Shown here piece by piece: positions 16,547-25,324 of a DNA stretch of 64,000 bases. The notes beneath the pieces are model-generated. The model had not been told where the DNA came from, made no database searches, and saw only the letters and a program-made list of their open reading frames with translations. Source of the stretch: Pseudomonadota bacterium (GTDB lineage: Bacteria; Desulfobacterota; WTBG01; JAPLJA01). The translations under genes and the position numbers were made by a program. The first letter of the stretch is position 1. The number at the start of each line of letters is the position of its first letter. The DNA is taken from NCBI GenBank assembly GCA_026388815.1, contig JAPLJA010000033.1:1-64000 (forward strand), given 5' to 3'.

Positions 16547-18028
16547 ATGAACATCGCCTGCATTTGCTCGGTTGTGGATTATGTTTTACGCAAGAAACCT
16601 TTAGTCAACCAACAGTGTATTCCAATGGGAATCGCTTCGATTGCCACTGTACTCCAGCAGGCTGGACACGATATTGTCACCCTTGTATTTTCTCCGGTTA
16701 CCCCGATCGCCACAACCGTGCGTGATTTTATTGTGCGCACTCAACCGCGGCTATGCTGTTTGAGTGCGGTTTCAACGCAATTTCCAGTTATGCGGGCGGT
16801 AGCCGAGTCGATTAAGGCCGTGGACCCTTCTATTTACGTGATCATAGGCGGGCCCCATGCATCTCTGAATCCGGAAGCCACGATGAGCCACAAGGTTTTT
16901 GATGCGGTCTGTATCAGTGAAGGAGAACAAGCTTCAGTGGAGCTGGCGGCACAATTGGCCCATGGAATTTCGGAACCGTCCGGGATTCCTAATCTGTGGC
17001 TGCGAACTCTGGCATCTCCCGATGGCATTGAACGGAATTCGCCCCGGCCATTCATCGAAGATCTTGCCAATATTCCATCCATAAATCGCGAATTATGGGT
17101 GCCGCACGTTGCGGATATTAACTATATGCCATCAATTTTGCTCGGCCGCGGCTGTCCATATCGCTGTACCTACTGTTCGAACCATGCCATGGCAAAGCTT
17201 GCGACAGGTCGATATGTCCGCTTACGCCCGATTTCTCAAGTGATAGATGAATTGCGTGCCGTCACATTGCGCTTTCCCAACGTCCAAGCCATCTTTTTTG
17301 AGGTCGAGACATTGGGCGCCGATGTCGGTTGGACGATCACGTTATGCAATGAACTTACCGCCTTCAATCGTAACCGTGAAAAACCACTGCGTTTTGGATC
17401 AAACTTAGCCGCCGGCCGACATGTGCTCTCGAACGAACAGTTGTTTAATGCCTTTAATAAAGCGAACTTTACGTTTATGAACATTGGACTGGAGAGTGGT
17501 TCGGAGAGGATCCGTGATGAAATATTGCGGCGACCACAGTATTCTAATGCTGAGATTATCACTTTCTGCGAAAAATTGCGCTGGCGGGGAATCAACGTGA
17601 ATCTTTTTGTACTGATAGGCATACCGACAGAAACACCTCATGACTGGCAGAAAACTATTGACGTCATTCGTGCGTGTCAACCGCAGTTCGTACTTAGCTC
17701 AATTTTTCATCCCTATCCGGGCACTGATTTGCATCATTACAGTCAGGTGCATGGATTATTGAGTGAGAAAGTTGAGACAGGCAAAATTGAAAGGCGCTCT
17801 TCCTTCCTGCGTCTGCCAGGCTTTTCACCGCGTCGGATCCAACGCGAATATTTGTTGCTGCCATGGGGCATTTTCCACGACCGCTGGCCGAAGCATCGCG
17901 TGATCGCGCAAATCGTGAAAAATTATATTAGCCTAAATCCGCGTCTCGATGCTTTTTGCCGCTATTTATTCAATTCAAACTCGGTCATGCGAATGATTTT
18001 GAAGCGGTTGAGCAACTATAATAACTGA
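16547..18028 (+). CDS. B12-binding-type radical SAM enzyme
   Basis: 493 residues. A cobalamin-binding-like N-terminal domain (IPMGIASIATVLQQAGHDIV, IGGPHASLNPEA, ISEGEQASVEL) is followed by a radical SAM domain with GRGCPYRCTYC (cluster motif near residue 202), then NIGLESGSERI and FHPYPGTDLHHY. The reaction is unknown; methylation or another carbon-centred change on a glycan or lipid is inferred from the class. Codon use (CGC, GCC, TTG-rich) differs clearly from the GT4 before and the AT-rich genes after, so it looks imported on its own. It starts two bases after the broken aminotransferase fragment. Confidence 0.85.
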   Translation: MNIACICSVVDYVLRKKPLVNQQCIPMGIASIATVLQQAGHDIVTLVFSPVTPIATTVRDFIVRTQPRLCCLSAVSTQFPVMRAVAESIKAVDPSIYVIIGGPHASLNPEATMSHKVFDAVCISEGEQASVELAAQLAHGISEPSGIPNLWLRTLASPDGIERNSPRPFIEDLANIPSINRELWVPHVADINYMPSILLGRGCPYRCTYCSNHAMAKLATGRYVRLRPISQVIDELRAVTLRFPNVQAIFFEVETLGADVGWTITLCNELTAFNRNREKPLRFGSNLAAGRHVLSNEQLFNAFNKANFTFMNIGLESGSERIRDEILRRPQYSNAEIITFCEKLRWRGINVNLFVLIGIPTETPHDWQKTIDVIRACQPQFVLSSIFHPYPGTDLHHYSQVHGLLSEKVETGKIERRSSFLRLPGFSPRRIQREYLLLPWGIFHDRWPKHRVIAQIVKNYISLNPRLDAFCRYLFNSNSVMRMILKRLSNYNN

Positions 18029-18076
18029 AAAAGTTATTCGATGGTTGATTTATGAAAACTTTACAATTCTAAAAAA

Positions 18077-18571
18077 ATGAAAAAGACATTACGAAAAAAT
18101 TGGACGATCGCCTTGGAAGACATCGCGTTAGTTGTTTATGATTTTGATGGGGTGATGACAGATAACAGAGTTATCCTTTCTGAAGATGGTAAGGAAAGCG
18201 TAATAGTTAATAGATCAGATGGTTTAGCCGTAACTATTTTAAAGAACATGGGAGTTCGTCAGCTTATTCTTTCAAAGGAAAAAAATTCAATTGTATCGGC
18301 CAGAGCAAATAAGCTTGGACTCCCGGTTTTGCAAGGAATTGATAACAAAGAGTTGATTCTTCAACGATATTGTCAAGAAAATAACCTGCCTATTGATAAA
18401 GTTGTATTTGTTGGAAATGATTTAAACGATATTTGTTTAATGCGTATTGTAGGCTTCCCTTTGTGTCCGGCAGATGCTTATCCTGAAGTTAAAATCGAGT
18501 CAAAGTTCATTATTGCGGCAAATGGCGGATGTGGTGTCGTTAGAGAGCTTCTCAATCATTTAAGAAAGTAA
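18077..18571 (+). CDS. KdsC-type HAD phosphatase (nonulosonate/KDO 8-phosphate phosphatase-like)
   Basis: A 164-residue C0-type HAD phosphatase without a cap domain. It has the nucleophile motif VVYDFDGVMTDN (about residues 18-29), the Ser/Lys motif LSKEKN, and FVGNDLNDICLM. This size and the DGVMTD signature are those of KdsC and of the HAD domain fused to some NeuA proteins, which dephosphorylate KDO-8-P or N-acylneuraminate-9-P. With NeuB-type synthases nearby, a nonulosonate-9-phosphate substrate is plausible but unproven. The aminotransferase gene follows after 3 nt. Confidence 0.85.
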   Translation: MKKTLRKNWTIALEDIALVVYDFDGVMTDNRVILSEDGKESVIVNRSDGLAVTILKNMGVRQLILSKEKNSIVSARANKLGLPVLQGIDNKELILQRYCQENNLPIDKVVFVGNDLNDICLMRIVGFPLCPADAYPEVKIESKFIIAANGGCGVVRELLNHLRK

Positions 18572-18574
18572 TGG

Positions 18575-19804
18575 ATGTATCGTATGAACGATATAAAGAA
18601 TCCAAATAAATATTTAGGGAACGAACTTAACTATATAAAGAAGGTCCTGGAGGGAGAATCTTGGTCATCTACAGGCGGTAGCTGGACAATTGCACTCGAA
18701 CAGGCTTTTGCGAAAAAAATTGGCACACAATACGCCGTTGCCTTTAACTCGGGAACTTCGACCCTCCATGCTGCCCTTGAAGCAGCAGGCGTTAAGGCGG
18801 GTGACGAGGTTCTTTCACCGGCTATAACGGTGATCATGGATACGACCGCTACCATTCTGGCAAATGCAGTTCCGGTGTACGTCGATGTCAATCCGAAGAC
18901 CTTCACAATGGATCCTGTGGATTTGGCCCAAAAAATTACCCCAAAGACAAGAGCCATAATAACAGTAGCCATTTATGGTCTCTCGCCTGATATGGATTCT
19001 ATTACTGATATTGCTCAAAAGCACAACATACCGGTAATCGAGGATAATGCCCAGGCCGTTCTCAGTTTCTACAAGGGATGCATGCTTGGCACCATCGGCG
19101 ACATGGCGAGTTTTAGTTTTGAGAATACAAAGCATATTTCCTGCGGCGAAGGCGGCATGGTTGTCACTAATAGTGAGGTTTACGCCGAAACTGTGCGGAA
19201 AATCGGAGGACACGGCTTCAAAAATCTCAAAGCGGATGAGGGACGCATCAGGCTCAACCAGGATGTTTTTCAAAACCCCCATTACAAGCGTCACAATATA
19301 CTTGGCTGGAACTATCGACTCTCCGAATTCAACGCAGCCATTGCACTGGCACAGCTCGAGCGTGTCGATGAACTGGTCGATCTGCGCATCAAGTCAGCTC
19401 ATCTTTTCATTGATGTTATGAATACATGTAATTACCTCATTCCCCAGGAAGTCCCGGAGGGATGTGTAAGTTCCTACTACACCCTTGGCGTTGTGTATGA
19501 GGGTGAGGAGCGCATAGGTGTATCCTGGGAAAAGTTCAGAAAGTCCTATATTGAAGAAGGCGGGGACGGGATATACGGCGCTTGGAGCGTACCATATCTC
19601 GAACCGATGATCACAGAAAGGCAGTATGTGAAAAGATGCCCCTGGGTCTATGAGAACGTTAAATATGAAAAAGGATTATGTCCGGTAGCGGAAGCTGTAC
19701 AGCCTAAGATAATGCAGTTTAAGACCAATTATAGGGATCCGAAACTTGCCGAAATAAAGGCTGATGTTCTTTTGAAGACAATTAAGCAGCTTAAAAGCAG
19801 ATAG
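18575..19804 (+). CDS. DegT/DnrJ/EryC1/StrS sugar aminotransferase
   Basis: A 409-residue PLP enzyme that transfers an amino group to a keto-sugar. It has FNSGTSTLHAALEAAG, IEDNAQAV (cofactor Asp) and SFENTKHISCGEGG with the Schiff-base Lys (about residue 187), plus NYRLSEFNAAIALAQL. It is slightly longer than usual owing to an extended C-terminal region (GGDGIYGAWSVPYLEP). The start is uncertain between ATG 18575 and ATG 18584. It sits in an acid-sugar module (phosphatase, aminotransferase, SDR, NeuB, cytidylyltransferase). Confidence 0.88.
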   Translation: MYRMNDIKNPNKYLGNELNYIKKVLEGESWSSTGGSWTIALEQAFAKKIGTQYAVAFNSGTSTLHAALEAAGVKAGDEVLSPAITVIMDTTATILANAVPVYVDVNPKTFTMDPVDLAQKITPKTRAIITVAIYGLSPDMDSITDIAQKHNIPVIEDNAQAVLSFYKGCMLGTIGDMASFSFENTKHISCGEGGMVVTNSEVYAETVRKIGGHGFKNLKADEGRIRLNQDVFQNPHYKRHNILGWNYRLSEFNAAIALAQLERVDELVDLRIKSAHLFIDVMNTCNYLIPQEVPEGCVSSYYTLGVVYEGEERIGVSWEKFRKSYIEEGGDGIYGAWSVPYLEPMITERQYVKRCPWVYENVKYEKGLCPVAEAVQPKIMQFKTNYRDPKLAEIKADVLLKTIKQLKSR

Positions 19805-19816
19805 GGGCTGGAACAA

Positions 19817-20494
19817 ATGAAACAAATCATCGTGACCGGTTCAAAAGGGCTGATTGGCACGGAAGTGACTGGATATTTGAAATCCGCCGGCCATAAGATC
19901 ATAGAATGTGATTTGCGCCTAGGGCACGACCTTGCCGACGAAGAATTTGTTAAAGAATTTTTCAAAAAAAACAGGGCGGATTGCCTAGTGAATCTCTTTG
20001 CTTTGAATGATCATGTTGACAGTTCAAAGGAAAAAACTGACCTGTTCAATATTTCCCTGGAATCACTCAGCGACTATTTTAGGATAAATCTCACATGCTT
20101 GTTTTCCGTTTGCAGGGAATTCGCGAGGAATAACAGGAAGGGAACGATAGTGAATTTCTCTTCCACATACGGGATAACGGCGCCTTATCCTAGAATTTAT
20201 AAGGACAACCAAAAACATATCGGCTATTCTGTTTCAAAGGCCGGAGTTATTCAGATGACGAAACATCTGGCGGTTCTTCTGGCACCAGGCATCAGAGTGA
20301 ACTGCATTGCTCCAGGAGGCGTGAAGTATAAACAGGGCAGGGATTTTATTAAAAAATATAGCGAAAATGTTCCTATGAAAAGAATGATGGAGGCGAAAGA
20401 ATTAAATAAAATTGTGGAATATTTATGTTCTAACGATTCTTCCTATGTTACCGGATCGGTATTTTCCGTGGATGGAGGTTGGACTGCATGGTAA
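19817..20494 (+). CDS. Classical short-chain dehydrogenase/reductase (PtmA-like)
   Basis: 225 residues. A TGSKGLIG cofactor loop at the N-terminus, NFSSTYG with the catalytic Ser, GYSVSKAG (Tyr-X3-Lys, about residue 136), RVNCIAPGG and a VDGGWTAW end mark a classical SDR. Genes of this type, called ptmA in Campylobacter, accompany legionaminic/pseudaminic acid synthesis genes; the NeuB and SpsF-like genes just downstream fit that setting. The precise step is not shown by the sequence. The region after it is decayed. Confidence 0.8.
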   Translation: MKQIIVTGSKGLIGTEVTGYLKSAGHKIIECDLRLGHDLADEEFVKEFFKKNRADCLVNLFALNDHVDSSKEKTDLFNISLESLSDYFRINLTCLFSVCREFARNNRKGTIVNFSSTYGITAPYPRIYKDNQKHIGYSVSKAGVIQMTKHLAVLLAPGIRVNCIAPGGVKYKQGRDFIKKYSENVPMKRMMEAKELNKIVEYLCSNDSSYVTGSVFSVDGGWTAW

Positions 20495-20646
20495 TGGTGC
20501 CGGATGAACTTACTAGACTTTTAGGCGGTATCAGAAGTAATTCGCCTGCGGCAATTGGAGAAGCTCTGATAAAAGTAGAACAAATATTTTTAAAGGAAAA
20601 ACTGATTGCTCCATATAATTATTGCTTTATAGGAACAAAACGTTGA
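20488..20646 (+). CDS. Small ORF of unknown status (52 aa), possibly a decayed gene start
   Basis: The frame overlaps the end of the SDR gene by 7 nt and reads MVMVPDELTRLLGGIR, then an Ala/Ile/Lys-rich helix-like stretch. No family recognised. It lies in a 365-nt stretch between the SDR and NeuB genes with no full-length gene, so it may be the left part of a deleted gene or a real small protein. Confidence 0.3.
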   Translation: MVMVPDELTRLLGGIRSNSPAAIGEALIKVEQIFLKEKLIAPYNYCFIGTKR

Positions 20647-20678
20647 ATTGAAAAATTAAATAAAAAGGAGACTTAGTC

Positions 20679-20800
20679 GTGAAAACGATTGTAATGGCGA
20701 GCGCTACGAAAAATTCAGAAAGGATCATATAGAGTTGATCAGGGGCATAAAGTGTGTGGAGCATTGTGATATGAAGCTGATAGGCGAGTACCCTCAGTGA
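20679..20800 (+). pseudogene. Frameshifted gene remnant between SDR and neuB-like gene
   Basis: A well-placed ribosome site (AAGGAG, 20665-20670) precedes a GTG that opens VKTIVMASATKN and stops after 17 codons. An overlapping frame carries a coherent, protein-like stretch (GERYEKFRKDHIELIRG, then VEHCDMKLIGEYPQ, stop 20798-20800). The simplest reading is a short leftover of a gene whose N- and C-termini were joined by deletion. The parent family is not identified. The rest of 20647-20859 holds only the ribosome site of the next gene. Confidence 0.45.
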
Positions 20801-20859
20801 TGATATCGTCTTCTCCATTCGTTGTTTGTTGCCAATGATAATGGCATGGGAGCGGAATA

Positions 20860-21741
20860 ATGAGTAAGAAAAAACTGGATTTTTGCGGCCACAGCGTTGG
20901 CGATGATGAGCCGGTCTTCATGATTGCAGAGATTGGCTTGAATCACAACGGGGAGTTAGGAATAGCAAAGAAGCTTATAGATGCGGCGTTCGCGTGCAAC
21001 TGGCACTGTGTCAAGTTTCAGAAGAGAACCCCGGAAATCTGTGTCCCTGACCACCAGAAAACTGTAATCAAGGATACACCATGGGGTAAAATGAAGTATC
21101 TTGAATACAGACATAGAGTCGAGTTTGGAGAGAAGGAATACTCATATATCGACCACTATTGCCACGAGAAGCCGATCTTTTGGACAGCTTCGGTATGGGA
21201 CCTCCCGAGTCTTCAATTCATTCTCAGTTACAATGTGCCGTTTATAAAGATCCCGTCCGCAAAGCTTATCGACGCTGACCTTGTGCGTGCCGCCGCAATG
21301 ACTGGTAAGCCTGTGATTTTATCAACAGGCATGAGCACAGTCGAGGAAATTGATACAGCCGTTTCGGTGTTGGACGAATTTGCAACTGGTAATTACGTTC
21401 TGATGCACACGAATTCTATTTATCCCGCACCTCCTGAGGAGCTGAACTTGCGGGTCATAACCTTCCTCAAGGAACGGTACGGCTGCATCGTTGGTTACAG
21501 CGGCCATGAGTACGACTTGGAGCCGTCTGTTATCGCCGTTTCGCTTGGAGCAAGCCTTGTTGAAAGGCATGTGACGCTCGATCACAATATGTGGGGCTCC
21601 GACCATTTCGCGAGCCTCGAAGTCCACGGCATGGATCTGCTGCTTAAGAGGATAAAAAACATCAATATCATCCTCGGTAATGGCGTCAAGAAGCTATCGG
21701 AAACAGAAGCAGAAGTTAGGAAGAAACTAAGGGGATGCTAA
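20860..21741 (+). CDS. NeuB-type nonulosonic acid synthase lacking the C-terminal SAF domain
   Basis: 293 residues comprising only the TIM barrel that condenses phosphoenolpyruvate with a hexosamine-type aldose. FMIAEIGLNHNGELGIA, CVKFQKRTPE, ILSTGMSTVEEID, GYSGHEYD and VERHVTLDHNMWGSDH (metal His and surrounding residues) are clear. The protein ends at KKLRGC, where full-length NeuB/LegI/PseI proteins continue into an antifreeze-like SAF domain; compare the 345-residue paralogue at 29290. In canonical dimers the SAF domain covers the partner's active site, so this form is unusual but not obviously broken. GGGAGCGGAATA precedes the ATG. Confidence 0.88.
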   Translation: MSKKKLDFCGHSVGDDEPVFMIAEIGLNHNGELGIAKKLIDAAFACNWHCVKFQKRTPEICVPDHQKTVIKDTPWGKMKYLEYRHRVEFGEKEYSYIDHYCHEKPIFWTASVWDLPSLQFILSYNVPFIKIPSAKLIDADLVRAAAMTGKPVILSTGMSTVEEIDTAVSVLDEFATGNYVLMHTNSIYPAPPEELNLRVITFLKERYGCIVGYSGHEYDLEPSVIAVSLGASLVERHVTLDHNMWGSDHFASLEVHGMDLLLKRIKNINIILGNGVKKLSETEAEVRKKLRGC

Positions 21742-21745
21742 ACTC

Positions 21746-22507
21746 TTGAAAAGTGCAATATTTATCACCGTCAGATCCGATTCGAGCAGGCTGCCCAACA
21801 AGGCCCTACTGCCCATACTCGGCAAACCTGCAATAGAAATGATCATTCTGCGCGCGAAGCTTGTCAGGAATGTCGACACCATTATCGTCTGCACCACAGA
21901 GCGATACGTCGACGACAATATTGTTCAGATAGCCGAGGACTGCGGCGTCCAGTCTTTCCGCGGTAGCCTCAACGATAAACTCGACCGCTGGCTCGGCGCA
22001 GCAAGGAAGTTTGGCATCGACTGCTTCGTTAACATGGATGGTGACGACCTGCTCTGTGATCCAGAGCTGATGGAGACGGGCGTTAAGCAGCTCATGTCGA
22101 CAGCCGTGGATTTCATAGAGGCTCCTACAGGTCTCATCTGTGGCGCTTTCACCTATGGTATTAGGACAAAGGCTCTCGAAAAGGTCTGTAACATCAAAGG
22201 CACCAGCGACACTGAGATGATTTGGGTCTATTTCAAGGATACTGGTCTCTTTAATGTGGCGACGCTCACAGCGAACGACCCCATTTTTTACGATTCCATC
22301 ATCCGTATGACTCTCGACTATGAGGAGGATTTCGCCTTTTTCAAATCTATTTTCGAGCATTTCGGCTGTGTCAATAATGACACGCCACTGAGGTCAGTCG
22401 TACCATACTTGAAAGAGCATTCTGAGATTGTGCAGCTTAATGCCTTCAGACGACAGGATTGGGCAAGTCTCCAGAAGGAAAAAGCGAAACTGGTGCTGAA
22501 AACATAA
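21746..22507 (+). CDS. SpsF/NeuA-like nucleotidylyltransferase
   Basis: A 253-residue GT-A-type nucleotidyltransferase. FITVRSDSSRLPNKALLPILGKP is the nucleotide-binding start, VNMDGDDLLCDPEL contains the metal-binding Asp residues, and the rest follows the SpsF cytidylyltransferase family. It probably activates the sugar acid made by the adjacent NeuB-type enzyme as a CMP derivative. It starts at TTG 21746 after AGGGGAT, 4 nt past the synthase stop. The gene ends in a TAATG overlap with an oxidoreductase fragment. Confidence 0.82.
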   Translation: MKSAIFITVRSDSSRLPNKALLPILGKPAIEMIILRAKLVRNVDTIIVCTTERYVDDNIVQIAEDCGVQSFRGSLNDKLDRWLGAARKFGIDCFVNMDGDDLLCDPELMETGVKQLMSTAVDFIEAPTGLICGAFTYGIRTKALEKVCNIKGTSDTEMIWVYFKDTGLFNVATLTANDPIFYDSIIRMTLDYEEDFAFFKSIFEHFGCVNNDTPLRSVVPYLKEHSEIVQLNAFRRQDWASLQKEKAKLVLKT

Positions 22508-22629
22508 TGTCTACTTCAGAAATTATGGACAGTAACGTCACCCATGTTGTTTTTGTCATCCTCATCGATTTCGGTCACCTCGGCCGGAACCATCTCTTCA
22601 AGTCATTGCTGAATAGGGTTTGCCAATGA
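22507..22629 (+). pseudogene. N-terminal fragment of a Gfo/Idh/MocA-type oxidoreductase
   Basis: A 40-codon ORF missed by the track. After MSTSEIMDSNVTH it reads VVFVILIDFGHLGRNHLFKSLL, resembling the NAD-binding start of Gfo/Idh/MocA oxidoreductases (usually LIIGFGHLGRRHLQSL; the first Gly is Asp here). The body is missing: the frame stops at 22629, exactly where an AT-rich segment with a different gene begins. Its ATG overlaps the cytidylyltransferase stop, so it was once the next gene of the acid-sugar module. Confidence 0.6.
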
Positions 22630-23441
22630 GTTTTAAAGATTTTAAAAAAATCTTACAGCTTCTACGTGAATTCTACGCAATAAACAAATCAGCTTATAAG
22701 AACAGCAAAAACACCAATATTACCAAAAAAAATAGTGAACTTCGCGATAAGTACAATGGTAAACGAATAATTATTATCTATACGGGCACATCAGTGGACC
22801 ATGTTGATTTTAAGCTATTAAAAGATGAATATGTGTTTGGTTGTAGTCTCTTGGCTCTGCATAAAAATTTTGACGATTTAGATGTGAATTTTTATGCAGA
22901 AGTTGATACATGGGGTTATCGTTTACATTATTTTTACAGTTGGTTATCACAAATTATTTATACAAAAACAAAACCTGGAACAAAAATATTTTTCGATGCA
23001 TCTTCTTATGAATTAGTAAAAAAACTTTATGCTTTCAGAGAAAAGGATACTCATTATTTAGCCTTTAATTCGACGTTTTTTGATAACGCCTCAAATGTTT
23101 CTATCGATATTGAAAAATTAAATAATATTATATCATTTGGTATTTTTAGCGCAAGTATTTGCATTTCAATATACATGGGATTTAAAAACATCTATTTGGT
23201 TGGTGCAGATTATACAAAAGATCCTATGATCTCAGGTCATTTTTATGATGGTGTGGAAGTTTGTTCACAACCAAGTCCGGAATTAGTTCAAAGGCATGAA
23301 ATAATTAATGAATTTTCTAATAGTAGAGGTGTGACTATATATAACGTAGTAGATAATGGATTTGATAGTAGAACTTTTAAACAAATTAGAACTGAGGAAT
23401 TTGTGAAAATGATACAGTCAAACAAAAAATCAATAATCTGA
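22626..23441 (+). CDS. DUF115/GT42-like (sialyltransferase-type) protein
   Basis: 271 residues from ATG 22626 (the TTG at 22620 is less likely). RIIIIYTGTSVDHVDFKLLKDEYVFGCS resembles the GNGPSLKNID start of GT42 sialyltransferases and of the DUF115 domain in Maf flagellin glycosyltransferases. YMGFKNIYLVGADYTKDP and GHFYDGV match their second conserved region. A sialyl- or nonulosonate-transferase role fits the neighbours, but identity is low and this is inference. The gene is very AT-rich, unlike the sugar-acid genes just upstream, and its start overlaps the oxidoreductase fragment. Confidence 0.6.
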   Translation: MSFKDFKKILQLLREFYAINKSAYKNSKNTNITKKNSELRDKYNGKRIIIIYTGTSVDHVDFKLLKDEYVFGCSLLALHKNFDDLDVNFYAEVDTWGYRLHYFYSWLSQIIYTKTKPGTKIFFDASSYELVKKLYAFREKDTHYLAFNSTFFDNASNVSIDIEKLNNIISFGIFSASICISIYMGFKNIYLVGADYTKDPMISGHFYDGVEVCSQPSPELVQRHEIINEFSNSRGVTIYNVVDNGFDSRTFKQIRTEEFVKMIQSNKKSII

Positions 23442-23540
23442 ATTTTTTGCTATATTGGTGCATTGATATTGGTACAAAACAATAACATATTTCATTATAA
23501 AATTAGCATATTCAGTGCCTTGTATAAATCGTGAGAAAAT

Positions 23541-25268
23541 ATGAAGACTTTTTACGGTAAATTTTTATTTATTTTAGGTAATGAGAGAAAAAAAATTAAA
23601 TATTTGTTGCTGCTGTTTCTTTTTTCTTCCATGTTGGATTTGTTCGGAATTGCTTTAATTGGGCCGTTTCTAAACAATTTATTTAATTCAGAGACTGGCG
23701 GGTTTTTTAGTGAAATAAGCAAGGGTGCGCCAGTATATATCGGTATTATGATTGTAGCGGCATTCTGTATTAAAGGGGTAACGGCTTATTATGTCGCAAA
23801 AACTATTGTGTTTTTTTCGTATCGGCAGCAAGGAATATTAGTGAAAAAAATTATGGGAGCGTACCAAAAATATCCATATGAACATTTGGTTACTGTGAAT
23901 ACTGCGGAAATCATTAATACAATAAATAATTATAGTGCTTTGTTTGCCAGTGGTGTTTTAATGAACATACTTGACTTATGGGCGAATTGTTTTGTTGCGC
24001 TTGTGATTATCGGTTTTTTAGCTTATCAGGATTGGATTATTTTAGGCATATTAGTTGGGATGCTTGCATTAGTGATATTTATATATGATTATTTTTTTAA
24101 AGTTCGCTTTGAACGATCAGGAAAAGAGTGTGCCCAGGCGCAGGAACAGATTATTAGAGGCGTTAATCATGCTTTTGGGGGGCTAAAGGAAATCCGGTTG
24201 TTGGGTGTGGAGGATTATTTTTACCGTAAGGTGTCTGTGGCTGTGGATAAATATGCAAATGAGGGGTCAATATCAAGCGCCTTTCAAATTTTACCGCGTT
24301 ATTTAATTGAGACTGTAATGATTGTCTTTGTTGTTTCAGTGTTGATTATTTATTCGTATTTAGGAAGAAATATTCAAGAGATTGTGTATTTATTTGGAAT
24401 ATTCGGAGTGGCGGCGATGAGATTGATGCCGTCATCGAATCAAATTATCGTCTCGATGAGCAAGGTGCGTTTTTCCTTATTTGTTATTGATAGGTTGTAT
24501 GAAACATTGTTGGAGATTGAGCGTTTTGCTGGCAATCAAGAACGGAATGATGCTGGGCGTAGCAAGTTTAAACAATTCAGACAGATTGTGCTTAAGGACG
24601 TTTATTTTAAGTATAAAAATACTGAATATCCTGCACTGAAGGATATTAATATTGTTGTTCGAAGAGGTCAGTCAATTGGCATTATTGGTGAATCTGGCTC
24701 TGGAAAAACAACTTTGGTGAATCTGATTTTAGGACTACTGGCGCCTCAAAGTGGTGAAATTGCCGTTGACGGTGTGACTATTAATAAAAATAATCTGAAT
24801 GAATGGCGTCAATTGTTAGCATATATTCCTCAAGACATTTATTTGATTGATGATACAATTGCCAGGAATGTCGCTTTAGGTATTGAGGATGCTATGATTT
24901 CCTTTGCCCGCTTAGAGAGAGCGATGAAATCAGCTCAGATATGGGATTTTGTGAATCAATTGCCCAAGGGGATCGATACGATGGTGGGCGAACGCGGCAT
25001 AATGTTATCAGGCGGTCAACGGCAACGAATTGCAATTGCGAGGGCCATCTACCATGACCATGACATTATTGTTATGGATGAAGGCACTTCAGCGTTAGAT
25101 GACGAAACTGAAAGCGCAGTAGTGAAGTCGATTGCAGCGCTTAAGGGTGACTATACTCTTATTGTCATTGCCCACCGATACACTACTTTAAAAAACTGTG
25201 ACCTCATATATAAAATGAGTTGTGGGGCAGTGATAGATAGCGGCGAGTACCAAGTTCTGTGTCAATAG
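23541..25268 (+). CDS. ABC exporter half-transporter (MsbA/PglK-like flippase)
   Basis: 575 residues: an N-terminal membrane domain with about six helices (first LLLLFLFSSMLDLFGIALI), then an ATPase domain with Walker A GESGSGKTT (about 383), Q-loop IPQDIYLI, signature LSGGQRQR (about 489), Walker B IIVMDEG and the switch His (VIAHRYTT). The fused layout is that of homodimeric exporters such as MsbA and the lipid-linked oligosaccharide flippase PglK. In a glycan locus without a visible Wzx it is the best candidate for moving the lipid-linked glycan across the inner membrane (inference). AT-rich, matching its upstream neighbour. Confidence 0.88.
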   Translation: MKTFYGKFLFILGNERKKIKYLLLLFLFSSMLDLFGIALIGPFLNNLFNSETGGFFSEISKGAPVYIGIMIVAAFCIKGVTAYYVAKTIVFFSYRQQGILVKKIMGAYQKYPYEHLVTVNTAEIINTINNYSALFASGVLMNILDLWANCFVALVIIGFLAYQDWIILGILVGMLALVIFIYDYFFKVRFERSGKECAQAQEQIIRGVNHAFGGLKEIRLLGVEDYFYRKVSVAVDKYANEGSISSAFQILPRYLIETVMIVFVVSVLIIYSYLGRNIQEIVYLFGIFGVAAMRLMPSSNQIIVSMSKVRFSLFVIDRLYETLLEIERFAGNQERNDAGRSKFKQFRQIVLKDVYFKYKNTEYPALKDINIVVRRGQSIGIIGESGSGKTTLVNLILGLLAPQSGEIAVDGVTINKNNLNEWRQLLAYIPQDIYLIDDTIARNVALGIEDAMISFARLERAMKSAQIWDFVNQLPKGIDTMVGERGIMLSGGQRQRIAIARAIYHDHDIIVMDEGTSALDDETESAVVKSIAALKGDYTLIVIAHRYTTLKNCDLIYKMSCGAVIDSGEYQVLCQ

Positions 25269-25324
25269 TGAAAGAAGAAGATTGTTAGCGCCAAGCTTCA
25301 TATCTGTGCTTAAAAGGAGAATTT

